DNA of 56,603 nucleotides from contig CAJBKE010000021.1 in NCBI GenBank assembly GCA_903953565.1, positions 1 to 56,603 on the forward strand. The letters are read 5' to 3'. How positions within the stretch are numbered: position 1 is the first letter of the stretch; every line of letters begins with the position of its first letter. This document shows, piece by piece, positions 7,348 through 15,585 of the stretch. The notes under the pieces are model-generated. The model had not been told where the DNA came from, did no database searches, and was given only the letters and a program-made list of their open reading frames with translations. Position numbers and translations under genes: made by a program. This DNA is from an uncultured Verrucomicrobiota bacterium. Its GTDB lineage: Bacteria; Verrucomicrobiota; Verrucomicrobiia; Chthoniobacterales; JACTMZ01.

Positions 7348-9285
7348 TTAGTTCAGGTTGGCCACGGCGGGGTCGTTGTCGGGCGGCATGAAGCGTGGGG
7401 GCAGCCCCTCGCCCGGAGGCGGATAAGCCTCGGCAATCTTGGTGACAAACTCGTCGATGAAGACCTGCATCGAGGCGATGACATCTTTGATCCGGGAGCT
7501 TAAAACGCTGTACATGAAGAGGGCGGGAATGGCCACAAAGAGGCCCACGGTGGTGGCGAGCAGAGCGCTGGCGATACCCGGGGCGATCGAGTTGACATCG
7601 ACTTCGCCCGACTTGGCGATGATGGCAAAGGTGATCATGACCCCCACGACCGTGCCGAGCAGACCGACGTAGGGGCCGCCCGCGATGCTCGTGGTCAAGA
7701 TAACCAAGCCCTTGTTCAAAGATTGTCGCTCGCGCACCATGCCTGCGTCCAGAGAGGCGCGGATGGCTTGGATGGAGCGCACGGAGAGCCCGCTGTGGCG
7801 TTCCGGGTCGGAGATGCGGTGGCGGATTTCTTTGATTCCGAGGTGATACAAGTGGTAGCAGGGCGAATTGAGCATTCCCCGGATGCGCGCCTGCTGTTTT
7901 GTGGCTCCCTTGGCCTGCATGGCTTCCATCCGTAGGTTGGTCAGCGAGTCCGGGTCGTCGGCATCCAGCACGGCCAGATCGCCCGAGACTTCGCCCCACT
8001 GGCGGAGGAACTCATCGTCGCCTTTCATCAAGGCGCGCAAGCGCACGAATTTGGCCACCGCAACCGACCATCCGAGGATCATCATGATCACGCAGACCGC
8101 CACGGCGATCCAGCCGTCGAACATCATGTTCTTGGCAATGTCGCCGAAGAGCATGACGTGCTCGAGCGCTCCACCGTGTCCGCCCCCGGCGGCGCCGCCA
8201 CCTTCCATTTCGGCGAAGGCCAGGACTTTGCCGGCGGCCTCGGTGCCCGACTGGTTGACGGCAAGGAGGCGGAGGTCCGCGGCGGGAAGCGCCGCCTTGT
8301 AGATTTGGAATTCGTCAAACTCGCCGAGGAAGCGACCCTCCGAGCTTGCGGCGGGGTCCGGGCCGCCGATGAACATGGTGCCATCGCCCGAGGGCAGTGG
8401 GGCGTTCACCGCGCCAACCTCCTTGCCATCGAGGTAAAGCGACATCTTGCCTCCTGACGCGGTCACCGCGATCTGCCGCCACGTCGCATCGGCCACCGTT
8501 TCGGTGGCGATGGCACGAGGTTGTCCCTCGACTTCAAGGAAAGGCGCGCCGCCGGCCGCGAGTCCCAGCCGGAAATTTCCCGCGCCGGGTCGCGCGAAAA
8601 GGATGGCTTCGTTCGCCGTCGAGATCGGCTTGATCCAGAAAACCAGCGTCAACTCGCCGCCCGCGCTCCAGGCATTCCCCGCCGCACCGGGAATAGAAAC
8701 CGGCTCGCGTCCGACCAAGCGCAGACCGTCGGCCACGATGGTCCCTTCGGAGATGTTGCCGGCGCTCCCCGCATGGTTGGTGTTCGGGGTAAGGTCTTGC
8801 GGCGGCGTGCCGCGTTCGTTCAGGTGGTAAACGATGACCGCATTGTCGGGGTAGGTTTTGGCCGGATCGGGCCCGCCTTCGCCCGCGGGAGCCGCGTTGC
8901 CGTAGTAGAGGAAAAATTCCGCTGGGCCGCCTTCGCCCGCGGCAGGGACTTTCACCCAGGCGAAACCCTCGGCCATGAGCGGGTCGAACTTTTCGAGGTG
9001 GAACGGCAGCACCTTGCCGTCCGCCGCGACGAAGCGCAGGTCGCTGCCGTCAGGCTGGACCATTTCGAAGGGGAGATTGCCCGGATGCAGGCGCACGAGG
9101 AGGACGTTTTCGCCCGGTTGCCCCTTGATCTCCGCACCTTCCGCCGCCGGATCGAGGGTGAATTTGGTGCGCCCTGTCCATTCCACTTTCCACCAATCGG
9201 GAGCGGTCTCCGCAGCCTGCGCGGCCACGGCCAGCGCGGCGAGGAGTGTAACGGTCAGGCGTTTGATGAAAGGTTGCGTTTTCAT
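7348..9285 (-). CDS. ExbB/TolQ/MotA channel protein with N-terminal DUF2341/LamG-like periplasmic domains
   Basis: 645 residues, nearly three times the usual ExbB length. A signal peptide (MKTQPFIKRLTVTLLAALAVAAQA) is followed by a DUF2341-like region at about 60-140 ('LRFVAADGKVLPFHLEKFD', 'AEFFLYYGN') and a concanavalin/LamG-like domain at about 160-350 ('ELTLVFWIKP', 'WRQIAVTASGGKMSLYLDGK', 'LGEFDEFQIYKAAL'). The ExbB part has helix 1 near 390-415 ('FDGWIAVAVCVIMMILGW') and helices 2-3 near 530-595 ('GGPYVGLLGTVVGVMITF', 'SALLATTVGLFVAIPAL'). The exported domains would bind a carbohydrate or protein in the periplasm, possibly gating or localising the proton channel. The gap to tpsB is 1 bp and to exbD 2 bp. 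Confidence 0.92.
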   Translation of the reverse strand: MKTQPFIKRLTVTLLAALAVAAQAAETAPDWWKVEWTGRTKFTLDPAAEGAEIKGQPGENVLLVRLHPGNLPFEMVQPDGSDLRFVAADGKVLPFHLEKFDPLMAEGFAWVKVPAAGEGGPAEFFLYYGNAAPAGEGGPDPAKTYPDNAVIVYHLNERGTPPQDLTPNTNHAGSAGNISEGTIVADGLRLVGREPVSIPGAAGNAWSAGGELTLVFWIKPISTANEAILFARPGAGNFRLGLAAGGAPFLEVEGQPRAIATETVADATWRQIAVTASGGKMSLYLDGKEVGAVNAPLPSGDGTMFIGGPDPAASSEGRFLGEFDEFQIYKAALPAADLRLLAVNQSGTEAAGKVLAFAEMEGGGAAGGGHGGALEHVMLFGDIAKNMMFDGWIAVAVCVIMMILGWSVAVAKFVRLRALMKGDDEFLRQWGEVSGDLAVLDADDPDSLTNLRMEAMQAKGATKQQARIRGMLNSPCYHLYHLGIKEIRHRISDPERHSGLSVRSIQAIRASLDAGMVRERQSLNKGLVILTTSIAGGPYVGLLGTVVGVMITFAIIAKSGEVDVNSIAPGIASALLATTVGLFVAIPALFMYSVLSSRIKDVIASMQVFIDEFVTKIAEAYPPPGEGLPPRFMPPDNDPAVANLN

Positions 9286-9286
9286 G

Positions 9287-10957
9287 TCAGAATTCTCCCC
9301 ACGTGCGGAAAACCACCACCGGCGTGCCGGCCGGGCGGTAACTGCCGGCTTCGTTGCTGCCCTGCGCGATCTGCGGGATGCCGACGTAGATCGCGCCGTT
9401 GAGCCAGTCGAAAATCTTGGCTAGCGCCCCGAAGCCGACGCTGAGCAGATTGAAATTGGTTGTCTGCTCGGGCAGCGGATCGTTGATAAAAACCGAGCCG
9501 GCATCGACGAAGCCAAGGAGACGGAGTTCGTTTTTGTCCTCCTTCAGCCACCAGCGGAGGAGCGAGGGCGAGCGCACCTCGAGGCTTCCGGCGATGGCGC
9601 TGTCGCCCACCGCCTGCGATTCGTAATAGCCGCGCACCGTGTTGAGCCCGCCCACCGAAAACTGCTCGCTGTCGACCAGCGCGTTATCCGTGGCTTGGCC
9701 CTGCAACACCGCCTTGAGCTGGAAATCTTCCCACAAGTCGTGTTCGTAGCTGGCCAGGCCGCGGAAATAAAAATAGTTGCCGTTGGCCGCGTAGCGCCGG
9801 TTGTCGAACTCCACCTCGCCGCTGCCCATGCCACGGAAATGCCAGTTGAGCGAACCGTCGAGTTGGAAACGGTAGTCTTTGCCCATCCAAAAACCGCCGT
9901 AACTCAGGATGAACGGGTAGTAGGTGACCGGCGAGGAATCGACCAGCTGGTTGTTGATCTCCAGCGACTGCTCGAAGCTTTTGTAGTCCAACCCGAAGGT
10001 TAAATTATGGAAAAGGCCGGCTTGCCGGGCGGGAAGTTCGGCGATCAGGCGCCCGCCGTAGATCTCGCCATTTCCCGTGGAGGCGCTGCCCCCGAGGGTG
10101 GACACTTCGCTGTTCTGGCGGATGGCCTGTGCCATGACGGTCAGCCAGTCGACCCGCGGCACCGGTGCGAGGTAGTAGCCCGAATAGACCAGGGCGTCAT
10201 TCGCGTCCTGCGGGGCGATCTGGAAAGCCGCCCCAATGGTGTGGCCGAGCTGCCAAAGATTGTCATAGCGCAGGGACGCGTCCAAGCGCAGCGGTGTGGT
10301 GTTCGCGCTGTAACGGTTGTTCAGCTCCACGCTGCCGTGCAGGGGCAGAGAGTCTTCGACCACCAACTCGACGTCGACCGATCCGGGCGCGGCCCCGGGC
10401 TTGAATTCCGGGGTGACGCGCAGGTCGGCCCGCTTGTTCAAGCGGATGACGTCTTTCTCCACATCCCGAAAGTTCGGCAAGGAGCCTTCGGCCAGCGAGG
10501 GCGCCAACCGCTTGATGCGTTCGATGTCGTGGAACTTGGAGCCACGGACGGTGAGGCGACCGACCGGCATTTCCTGGACACTGAGGATGATGACCCCTCT
10601 GGACGGGTCCTGTGGCGGGACATCGACCACCACGGTTTGGAACCCGGCGCGGTGGTATCTCTGCTCCAAAGCCGCGCGGGCCAGTTCCACATCCTCCGCG
10701 GTGCGGTCCGGCCCCAGATAAGCGTAGACCGCGTAGTCGACTTGTTCGCGCGGCAGGTGGCGCGATCCGATGACACGGTATTCACGGATGTAAAAGGATG
10801 GCGGCGGGAGGTTGTCCCCGGCTTGCTCGCTGGCCGGATCGGCTGTCGGAACGGCCATGGCCGTGTGCAGCGCCGCCATGAAGATGGCCCCCGACCAGCA
10901 TGCCCGTAGGCGAGTGGCGGGATGCCTCGTGCGGACGGAAGGGGCGGGCGCGAACAT
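9287..10957 (-). CDS. TpsB/ShlB/FhaC-like Omp85 outer-membrane transporter
   Basis: 556 residues. After a probable export signal (hydrophobic 'ACWSGAIFMAALHTAMA') come two POTRA domains, about 53-130 ('FYIREYRVIGSRHLPREQVD') and 131-205 ('VGRLTVRGSKFHDIERI'). A 16-strand-type barrel follows, with the Omp85 signature 'VRGYYESQAVGD' near residue 440 that tips the L6 loop, ending in aromatic Phe. Family members secrete a partner TpsA protein across the outer membrane. No TpsA gene is adjacent, and here it heads an operon with exbB-exbD-tonB and a porin. The ATG is 91 bp downstream of the pstB stop on the same strand, and a motif shared with the pstS promoter lies in that gap. Confidence 0.9.
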   Translation of the reverse strand: MFAPAPSVRTRHPATRLRACWSGAIFMAALHTAMAVPTADPASEQAGDNLPPPSFYIREYRVIGSRHLPREQVDYAVYAYLGPDRTAEDVELARAALEQRYHRAGFQTVVVDVPPQDPSRGVIILSVQEMPVGRLTVRGSKFHDIERIKRLAPSLAEGSLPNFRDVEKDVIRLNKRADLRVTPEFKPGAAPGSVDVELVVEDSLPLHGSVELNNRYSANTTPLRLDASLRYDNLWQLGHTIGAAFQIAPQDANDALVYSGYYLAPVPRVDWLTVMAQAIRQNSEVSTLGGSASTGNGEIYGGRLIAELPARQAGLFHNLTFGLDYKSFEQSLEINNQLVDSSPVTYYPFILSYGGFWMGKDYRFQLDGSLNWHFRGMGSGEVEFDNRRYAANGNYFYFRGLASYEHDLWEDFQLKAVLQGQATDNALVDSEQFSVGGLNTVRGYYESQAVGDSAIAGSLEVRSPSLLRWWLKEDKNELRLLGFVDAGSVFINDPLPEQTTNFNLLSVGFGALAKIFDWLNGAIYVGIPQIAQGSNEAGSYRPAGTPVVVFRTWGEF

Positions 10958-11016
10958 CAGCCCTCCAGACTACATCCCAGCCGGGCTCAGGGACAATCCG
11001 GAGATGTAAACTTTTC

Positions 11017-11039
11017 GTCACAACTGCCGCTTTCGACAG
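11017..11039 (-). promoter_or_regulatory. Putative PhoB-type operator before the tpsB-exbB-tonB-porin operon
   Basis: On the plus strand this reads GTCACAAC, ten bases, CGACAG; on the minus strand CTGTCG, ten bases, GTTGTGAC. The same arrangement with the same spacing lies upstream of pstS. The site ends 59 bases before the tpsB ATG, and a possible -10 TACATC follows it by about 9 bases, which is where activator-dependent Pho promoters carry their -10. Regulation by the PhoB encoded at 17228 is inferred; CTGTC is one half of the classical Pho box, but the second half differs from the enterobacterial form. Confidence 0.45.
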
Positions 11040-11048
11040 TGTTGTGGC

Positions 11049-11855
11049 CTAACCAAAGCGACCCGTGACGTAATCTTCGGTGCGCTTTTCTGTGGGGCTG
11101 GTGAAGATCTTGGCTGTTGGCCCCGTCTCGACCATTTGGCCGAGGTAGAAGAACGCGGTGCGATCCGAACAGCGTGTGGCCTGCTGCATGTTGTGTGTGA
11201 CGATGACGATGGTGTATTCGTTCTTCAACTCGCTGATCAATTGCTCGACCCGTGCGGTGGCAATCGGATCAAGGGCGGAACAAGGCTCGTCCATGAGGAG
11301 GACTTTCGGTCGGTTGGCAATGGCCCGGGCGATGCAAAGACGCTGCATTTGCCCGCCGGAGAGACCCAGGGCACTTTCGTGGAGGCGGTCCTTCACTTCG
11401 TCCCACAGGGCGGCACCGCGAAGGCTGCGCTCGGCGGCCTCTTCGAGCGTGGCGCGGTCGCGAACCCCGGAAATGCGCAGGCTGTAGATGACATTTTCGT
11501 AGATCGACTTGGCGAAAGGATTGGATTTTTGGAAAACCATTCCGACGAGGCGGCGCAGGGCGATGACCTCGAGGGACGAATCCCACAGGCTGCGCCCGGC
11601 CAGCGTGATGTTGCCGGTATGATGCACACCTTCGATCAGTTCGTTCATCCGGTTGAAATTGCGCAGCAAGGTGGTTTTGCCGCAACCGGACGGACCGATG
11701 AACGCCGTGACCTGCTTCTCGGGAACATCGAGATTGATGTCCTGCAGCGCCTGTTTCTTCCCGTAGAAAAAATTGAAGTCGCGCACCGAAATGATCGCAC
11801 GTGCCGCCGGTATCTCGGCGGCTGTCGTCGGTTCGGTGGAGGTCAGTTCGGTCAT
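11049..11855 (-). CDS. pstB: Phosphate ABC transporter ATPase PstB
   Basis: 268 residues with Walker A 'GPSGCGKTT', the Q-loop 'VFQKSNPF', signature '[15 protein letters not shown]' and Walker B '[13 protein letters not shown]'. '[10 protein letters not shown]' and '[17 protein letters not shown]' are typical PstB segments, and the C-terminal '[10 protein letters not shown]' closes the family. It hydrolyses ATP to drive phosphate import through PstA/PstC. It is the last gene of pstSCAB, 7 bp after pstA. The start at 'MTELTSTEP' was preferred over a longer frame that overlaps pstA. Confidence 0.97.
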   Translation of the reverse strand: MTELTSTEPTTAAEIPAARAIISVRDFNFFYGKKQALQDINLDVPEKQVTAFIGPSGCGKTTLLRNFNRMNELIEGVHHTGNITLAGRSLWDSSLEVIALRRLVGMVFQKSNPFAKSIYENVIYSLRISGVRDRATLEEAAERSLRGAALWDEVKDRLHESALGLSGGQMQRLCIARAIANRPKVLLMDEPCSALDPIATARVEQLISELKNEYTIVIVTHNMQQATRCSDRTAFFYLGQMVETGPTAKIFTSPTEKRTEDYVTGRFG

Positions 11856-11862
11856 CGGGGAA

Positions 11863-12753
11863 TCAGTGCTTTTTGCTGAAGACGAGTTGCGCCGTGATGT
11901 TCGTCGCGGTGACAAGGAGAACCAGCACGAGCGAGGCGGTCCAAGCCATTTTCACCTGATATTCGAACGGCATGGTGGAAAAATTGTAGATCAGGACGGA
12001 AAGCGAGGCCGTCGGCTCCATGAGCGAGGACATCCAAAACTGGCTGAAAAGGGCGGTGAAAACGAGCGGCGCGGTCTCTCCGGCGGCGCGGGCCACGGCG
12101 AGCATGACGCCGGTCATGATGGCTGGCATGGCTTCGGGCAGGACGATCCGGCCGATCGTCTGGAAGCGTGTGGCGCCGAGACCGTAGGAGGCTTCGCGGT
12201 AGGCGCGCTGCACGCCGAGCAGGGCCTGTTCGGAAGTGAGCAAAATCGTCGGCAGCATGAGCACGGCCAAGGCGAGGGCGCCGGCAAAGGCGGAAAATTT
12301 TCCCGTGGCCAGCACCACGGCGGCAAAAGCAAAGACCCCGCAGATGATCGAGGGGATGCCGGTGAGCAGTTTCGCCGTGAAGCGGGTGACCGCGGCCAGT
12401 CGTCCGTCCGGTTGGTACTCGCAGATGTAGATCGCGGCGAGGATGGCCGGCGGTGCGGACAGGGCCAGCCCGAGCCCGACCATGATCAGCGTGCCGACCA
12501 CCGCGTTGCCGAAGCCGCCGCCGGTCATGCCCGCGGCCGGAGGTAGTTGCGTGAAGATCGACCAATCGAGCAAAGGCAGTCCGTTCTTGGCCACGAGGTA
12601 AAGGATCGAGGCGAGAGGGATCAAGGCAGCGAAGGACAGCGCGATGCACAGGCCGGTCAGCAGGCGGTTGCCGAGCGATCGCCCGAGCAACTTCGTCGAT
12701 TCGACTCCGTTGTCTCCGAAGAATTCCGACGCGTGTGTGACCGGATTGTCCAT
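11863..12753 (-). CDS. pstA: Phosphate ABC transporter permease PstA
   Basis: 296 residues with about six membrane helices, for example '[20 protein letters not shown]' and '[20 protein letters not shown]'. The ATPase-docking EAA loop is '[14 protein letters not shown]' followed by '[14 protein letters not shown]'. '[14 protein letters not shown]' is the conserved PstA membrane motif. It forms the inner-membrane phosphate channel with PstC. The start '[12 protein letters not shown]' lies 5 bp after the pstC stop; the much longer frame upstream overlaps pstC and was rejected. Confidence 0.96.
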   Translation of the reverse strand: MDNPVTHASEFFGDNGVESTKLLGRSLGNRLLTGLCIALSFAALIPLASILYLVAKNGLPLLDWSIFTQLPPAAGMTGGGFGNAVVGTLIMVGLGLALSAPPAILAAIYICEYQPDGRLAAVTRFTAKLLTGIPSIICGVFAFAAVVLATGKFSAFAGALALAVLMLPTILLTSEQALLGVQRAYREASYGLGATRFQTIGRIVLPEAMPAIMTGVMLAVARAAGETAPLVFTALFSQFWMSSLMEPTASLSVLIYNFSTMPFEYQVKMAWTASLVLVLLVTATNITAQLVFSKKH

Positions 12754-12758
12754 GCGCC

Positions 12759-13715
12759 TCAGCGGATGCCCGCCGTTCTCCTTTCCGTGTAACGCAGCAC
12801 GAGCTCTCCGGCAAAATTGACCGCGAGGGTCAGCGCGACGAGGACCAGCGCGGCATACATGAGCGCGGCGACTTGCATCCCCGCAGCCTCGCCGAATTGG
12901 TTGGCCAGCAGGCTGGCCAACGTGCCGGAAGGCGCGAAGAGCGACCATGAGAGGCGTGAACTGTTGCCGATGAGCATGGCCACGGCCATCGTCTCGCCCA
13001 TGGCGCGTCCGAGCGCGAGGATCGTGGCGGCCACGACGCCGGGTGCGGCTGTCGGAAGAATCACGCCGAAGATCGCTTCCCAACGCGTGGCGCCCAGCGC
13101 GTAGGCGCCTTCGCGCAAGGTGTGCGGAACGGCGACCAGCGAACTGCGCGAGATGGCTGTGATGGTTGGCAGCACCATGAGGGCGAGCACGATGCCTGCG
13201 GTGAGCAGCGAGTTTCCGTAGGCCGGTCCGGCGAGGAGAGGGATGTGACCGAAGCGCTCGGAGGTCCATGTGCCGAGGGATTGCACGATCGGGATGACCA
13301 CGAAAATACCCCACAGCCCGTAGACCACGCTGGGGATGGCGGCGAGAAGTTCGACCACGAAGCGCACCAACTGGCGCGCGGGCAAAGGGAGGAAATCTTC
13401 GCTGAGAAAAATCGCGATGGCCAGTCCAGGCGGGAACGCGAGGATCAGCGCGATCAGCGCGGTCGCACCGGTGCCGACGAGAAAGGGCAACACGCCGTAG
13501 CGGTCGCGGTTGGGTTGCCATTGCGCGTTGGTCAGGAAACCGAGCCCGAATTTATCCAAGGCAGGTTTCGCTTCCTGGAAGACCTCCCAGAAAATCCAGC
13601 CGAGCACGAAGGCCACAGCCGCCGCCGCCACCGCGCAGACCCAGAGGAAAAGATCCGGTCCGCGTCGTCCGTGCACTCCGGGGATACCGGTCGCGCTGGC
13701 TGTGTTGAGCGCCAT
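12759..13715 (-). CDS. pstC: Phosphate ABC transporter permease PstC
   Basis: 318 residues. The first helix is at about 22-45 ('LFLWVCAVAAAAVAFVLGWI'), followed by the periplasmic loop 'FGLGFLTNAQWQPNRDRYGV' that marks PstC, and further helices including 'ELLAAIPSVVYGLWGIF'. The EAA loop 'REGAYALGATRWEAIFG' contacts PstB. It forms the phosphate-translocating pore together with PstA. It is located 21 bp after pstS in the same operon. Confidence 0.96.
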   Translation of the reverse strand: MALNTASATGIPGVHGRRGPDLFLWVCAVAAAAVAFVLGWIFWEVFQEAKPALDKFGLGFLTNAQWQPNRDRYGVLPFLVGTGATALIALILAFPPGLAIAIFLSEDFLPLPARQLVRFVVELLAAIPSVVYGLWGIFVVIPIVQSLGTWTSERFGHIPLLAGPAYGNSLLTAGIVLALMVLPTITAISRSSLVAVPHTLREGAYALGATRWEAIFGVILPTAAPGVVAATILALGRAMGETMAVAMLIGNSSRLSWSLFAPSGTLASLLANQFGEAAGMQVAALMYAALVLVALTLAVNFAGELVLRYTERRTAGIR

Positions 13716-13736
13716 GGAAATCGGCGGGGGCTTGCC

Positions 13737-14738
13737 TTACTCGATCGAGGACAAAGCCGCGTTGGCCTTGGCCACAACCGACTCGGGCAGGGGGATGTAG
13801 CCGAGTTCGGTGGCAAAGGACTGCCCTTCGGTCAGCCCGTAGGTCACGAAATCTTTCAGCGCTTTGAGCTTCGCCGCATCGCTATACTTCTTGTAGAGCA
13901 GCAGCCACGAAAATGTCGTGATGGGATACGCTTCGGGTGTCGCGGGATCGACCGGCCAGATGCGGAGATTTTCCGGCAACTCGACCGAGGCCAGCGCGGC
14001 CGCGCCGCTCTCCGGCGTGGGCGCGACGAAGTTGCCGGATTTGTTTTCGATCGAAGCCACGGAAAGTTTGTTCTGCTCGGCGTAGCCGAATTCCACGTAG
14101 CCGATCGTGCCCGGGGATTGTTTGATCAGTGCGGTGACACCTTCGTTGCCCTTGCCGCCGACCCCGACGGGAAAGGTTACCGACTTGTCGAAGCCGACTT
14201 CTTCGTCGAATTCCGGGCTGATCGCCGCCAGGTGCTGCGTGAAGACGAACGTCGTGCCGCTGCCGTCGGAACGGTAGGCGACATTGATGGCCTGTGCGGG
14301 CAGGGGAATGTCGGGGTTGGCCGAGACGATGGCCGGATCATTCCACTTGGTGATCTTGCCGAGAAAAATTCCAGCCAAGGCGGCACGGGTCAGTTTCAGA
14401 TTAGGCACGCCTTCCAGATTGTAGGCAAGGACCACACTGCCCGCGGTGGCGGGGACAAGCACGGCGCCGCGCGGGGATTTGGCCATGTCTTCGTCGGTCA
14501 TGGCGGCATCACTCGCGCCGAAGTCGACCACTCCCTGCAGGAAATTTTTCACCCCGGCACCACTGCCAACCGACTGGTAGTTCACTTTGATCGACGGGAC
14601 CTGCTTGTTGTATTCGACCGCCCAGCGTTGATAGATCGGGGCGGGGAAGGTTGCGCCGGCGCCGGAAAGTGGTTGGGCCTGCGCTGCTCCGGCAAGGGCG
14701 GCGAGGAAAAGGACAGGAGTGAGGAAAACGTTTTTCAT
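13737..14738 (-). CDS. pstS: Periplasmic phosphate-binding protein PstS
   Basis: 333 residues with signal peptide 'MKNVFLTPVLFLAALAGAAQA'. Mature start 'QPLSGAGATFPAPIYQRW', then 'QSVGSGAGVKNFLQGVVDFG' and 'ASDAAMTDEDM', the family's phosphate-contact regions; 'YRSDGSGTTFVFTQHL' supplies the second contact set with its Arg-Ser-Asp-Gly-Ser-Gly. 'PITTFSWLLLYKKYSD' is typical near the C-terminus. It captures phosphate and delivers it to PstCA. It is the first gene of the operon and is preceded by the putative PhoB site at 14814. The long upstream extension of the frame overlaps phoU on the other strand and was rejected. Confidence 0.97.
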   Translation of the reverse strand: MKNVFLTPVLFLAALAGAAQAQPLSGAGATFPAPIYQRWAVEYNKQVPSIKVNYQSVGSGAGVKNFLQGVVDFGASDAAMTDEDMAKSPRGAVLVPATAGSVVLAYNLEGVPNLKLTRAALAGIFLGKITKWNDPAIVSANPDIPLPAQAINVAYRSDGSGTTFVFTQHLAAISPEFDEEVGFDKSVTFPVGVGGKGNEGVTALIKQSPGTIGYVEFGYAEQNKLSVASIENKSGNFVAPTPESGAAALASVELPENLRIWPVDPATPEAYPITTFSWLLLYKKYSDAAKLKALKDFVTYGLTEGQSFATELGYIPLPESVVAKANAALSSIE

Positions 14739-14813
14739 AGCACGATCGGCAAGGGTGGATTTTCGCCCTTTCCCCGGCGCGAAAGAAGCGAAAAGAAAAT
14801 TCGTGGCGTTTTT

Positions 14814-14836
14814 GTCACAACCGGGTGCCGCGACAG
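14814..14836 (-). promoter_or_regulatory. Putative PhoB-type operator between pstS and phoU
   Basis: Reads GTCACAAC, ten bases, CGACAG on the plus strand, the same as the site before tpsB. It lies 75 bases upstream of the pstS ATG and 55 bases upstream of the phoU ATG, so it could serve either divergent gene. The ten central bases differ entirely between the two sites while both ends are identical, as expected for protein contacts. No clear -10 could be assigned for pstS. PhoB binding is inferred from location and from the CTGTC half-site. Confidence 0.5.
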
Positions 14837-14891
14837 AGAGGAATACCATGGCTTGCCTGCCGGGCGAGCGGCCCATAAGTTGCCTCTCATT

Positions 14892-15581
14892 ATGGATCTG
14901 GCCACCGCACGGCATACTCTGGGTGACTTCGACGACGCACTGCGCTCGCTGCGCGACAGTGTCCTCATGATGGCCTCGCTGACCGAGCGCATCATCTCCG
15001 CAGCGGCCGAAGGATTGTTTTCCCGCAATTTCGAGGCCTGCGAACGGGTCATTGCCGATGACTCGGAAATCGACTCCTTGGAGAAATCCGTCGACGAAGC
15101 CGGGGTCGCCATTTTGGTGCGCTTCCAACCTCTGGCCAACGATCTCCGCGAGGTTGTCGCGGCCATGAAGGTCAGTGGCAATCTCGAGCGTGTGGCCGAC
15201 CAAGCCGTGAGCATCGCGCGGCGCGCCCGCCGGCTCAACGAGTCGTCCGCTTTGCCCGAGACGGCCGGCCTGCGCGAAATGTTCGACCAATGCACGGGAA
15301 TCTTCCGCGATGGCATCCGCAGCTTCGCCGACCGCGATGAAGTCCTGGCCCGCGCCCTCAAAGAGCGCGACCGCCAACTCGACGCGCTGCAGCACCGTGT
15401 CATCGACGGACTGACTGCGCGCATGGCGGCGGATACCCCGCGAATCCGCGATTACCTCGACCTCGTGCTCGTCGCGCGCAATATCGAACGCATCGGCGAC
15501 CACGCGACCAATATCGCCGAGGATGCCGTCTTCGCCGCTTCGGCCGAGGACATCCGCCACACCGCGCCGCCCGCGGCTTGA
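14892..15581 (+). CDS. phoU: Phosphate signalling protein PhoU
   Basis: 229 residues forming two three-helix PhoU repeats. The metal-binding E/DxxxD-type motifs show as 'EIDSLEKSVDEAGVAIL' and 'VAAMKVSGNLERVADQAV' in the first half and 'LVLVARNIERIGDHATNI' in the second. PhoU links the Pst transporter to the PhoR sensor and keeps the Pho response off when phosphate is plentiful. It is transcribed divergently from pstS, unlike the common pstSCAB-phoU order. The start 'MDLATARHTLGDFD' matches the family N-terminus; the very long frame upstream is antisense to pst genes. Its stop is 4 bp from the end of the convergent DUF429 gene. Confidence 0.95.
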   Translation: MDLATARHTLGDFDDALRSLRDSVLMMASLTERIISAAAEGLFSRNFEACERVIADDSEIDSLEKSVDEAGVAILVRFQPLANDLREVVAAMKVSGNLERVADQAVSIARRARRLNESSALPETAGLREMFDQCTGIFRDGIRSFADRDEVLARALKERDRQLDALQHRVIDGLTARMAADTPRIRDYLDLVLVARNIERIGDHATNIAEDAVFAASAEDIRHTAPPAA

Positions 15582-15585
15582 GCGG

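Noticed and set aside
13122-14891. 590 extra codons upstream of phoU in the same open frame
   Set aside because: It is antisense to pstC and pstS, has Gly/Arg/Asp-rich shadow composition, and PhoU homology starts only at 14892.
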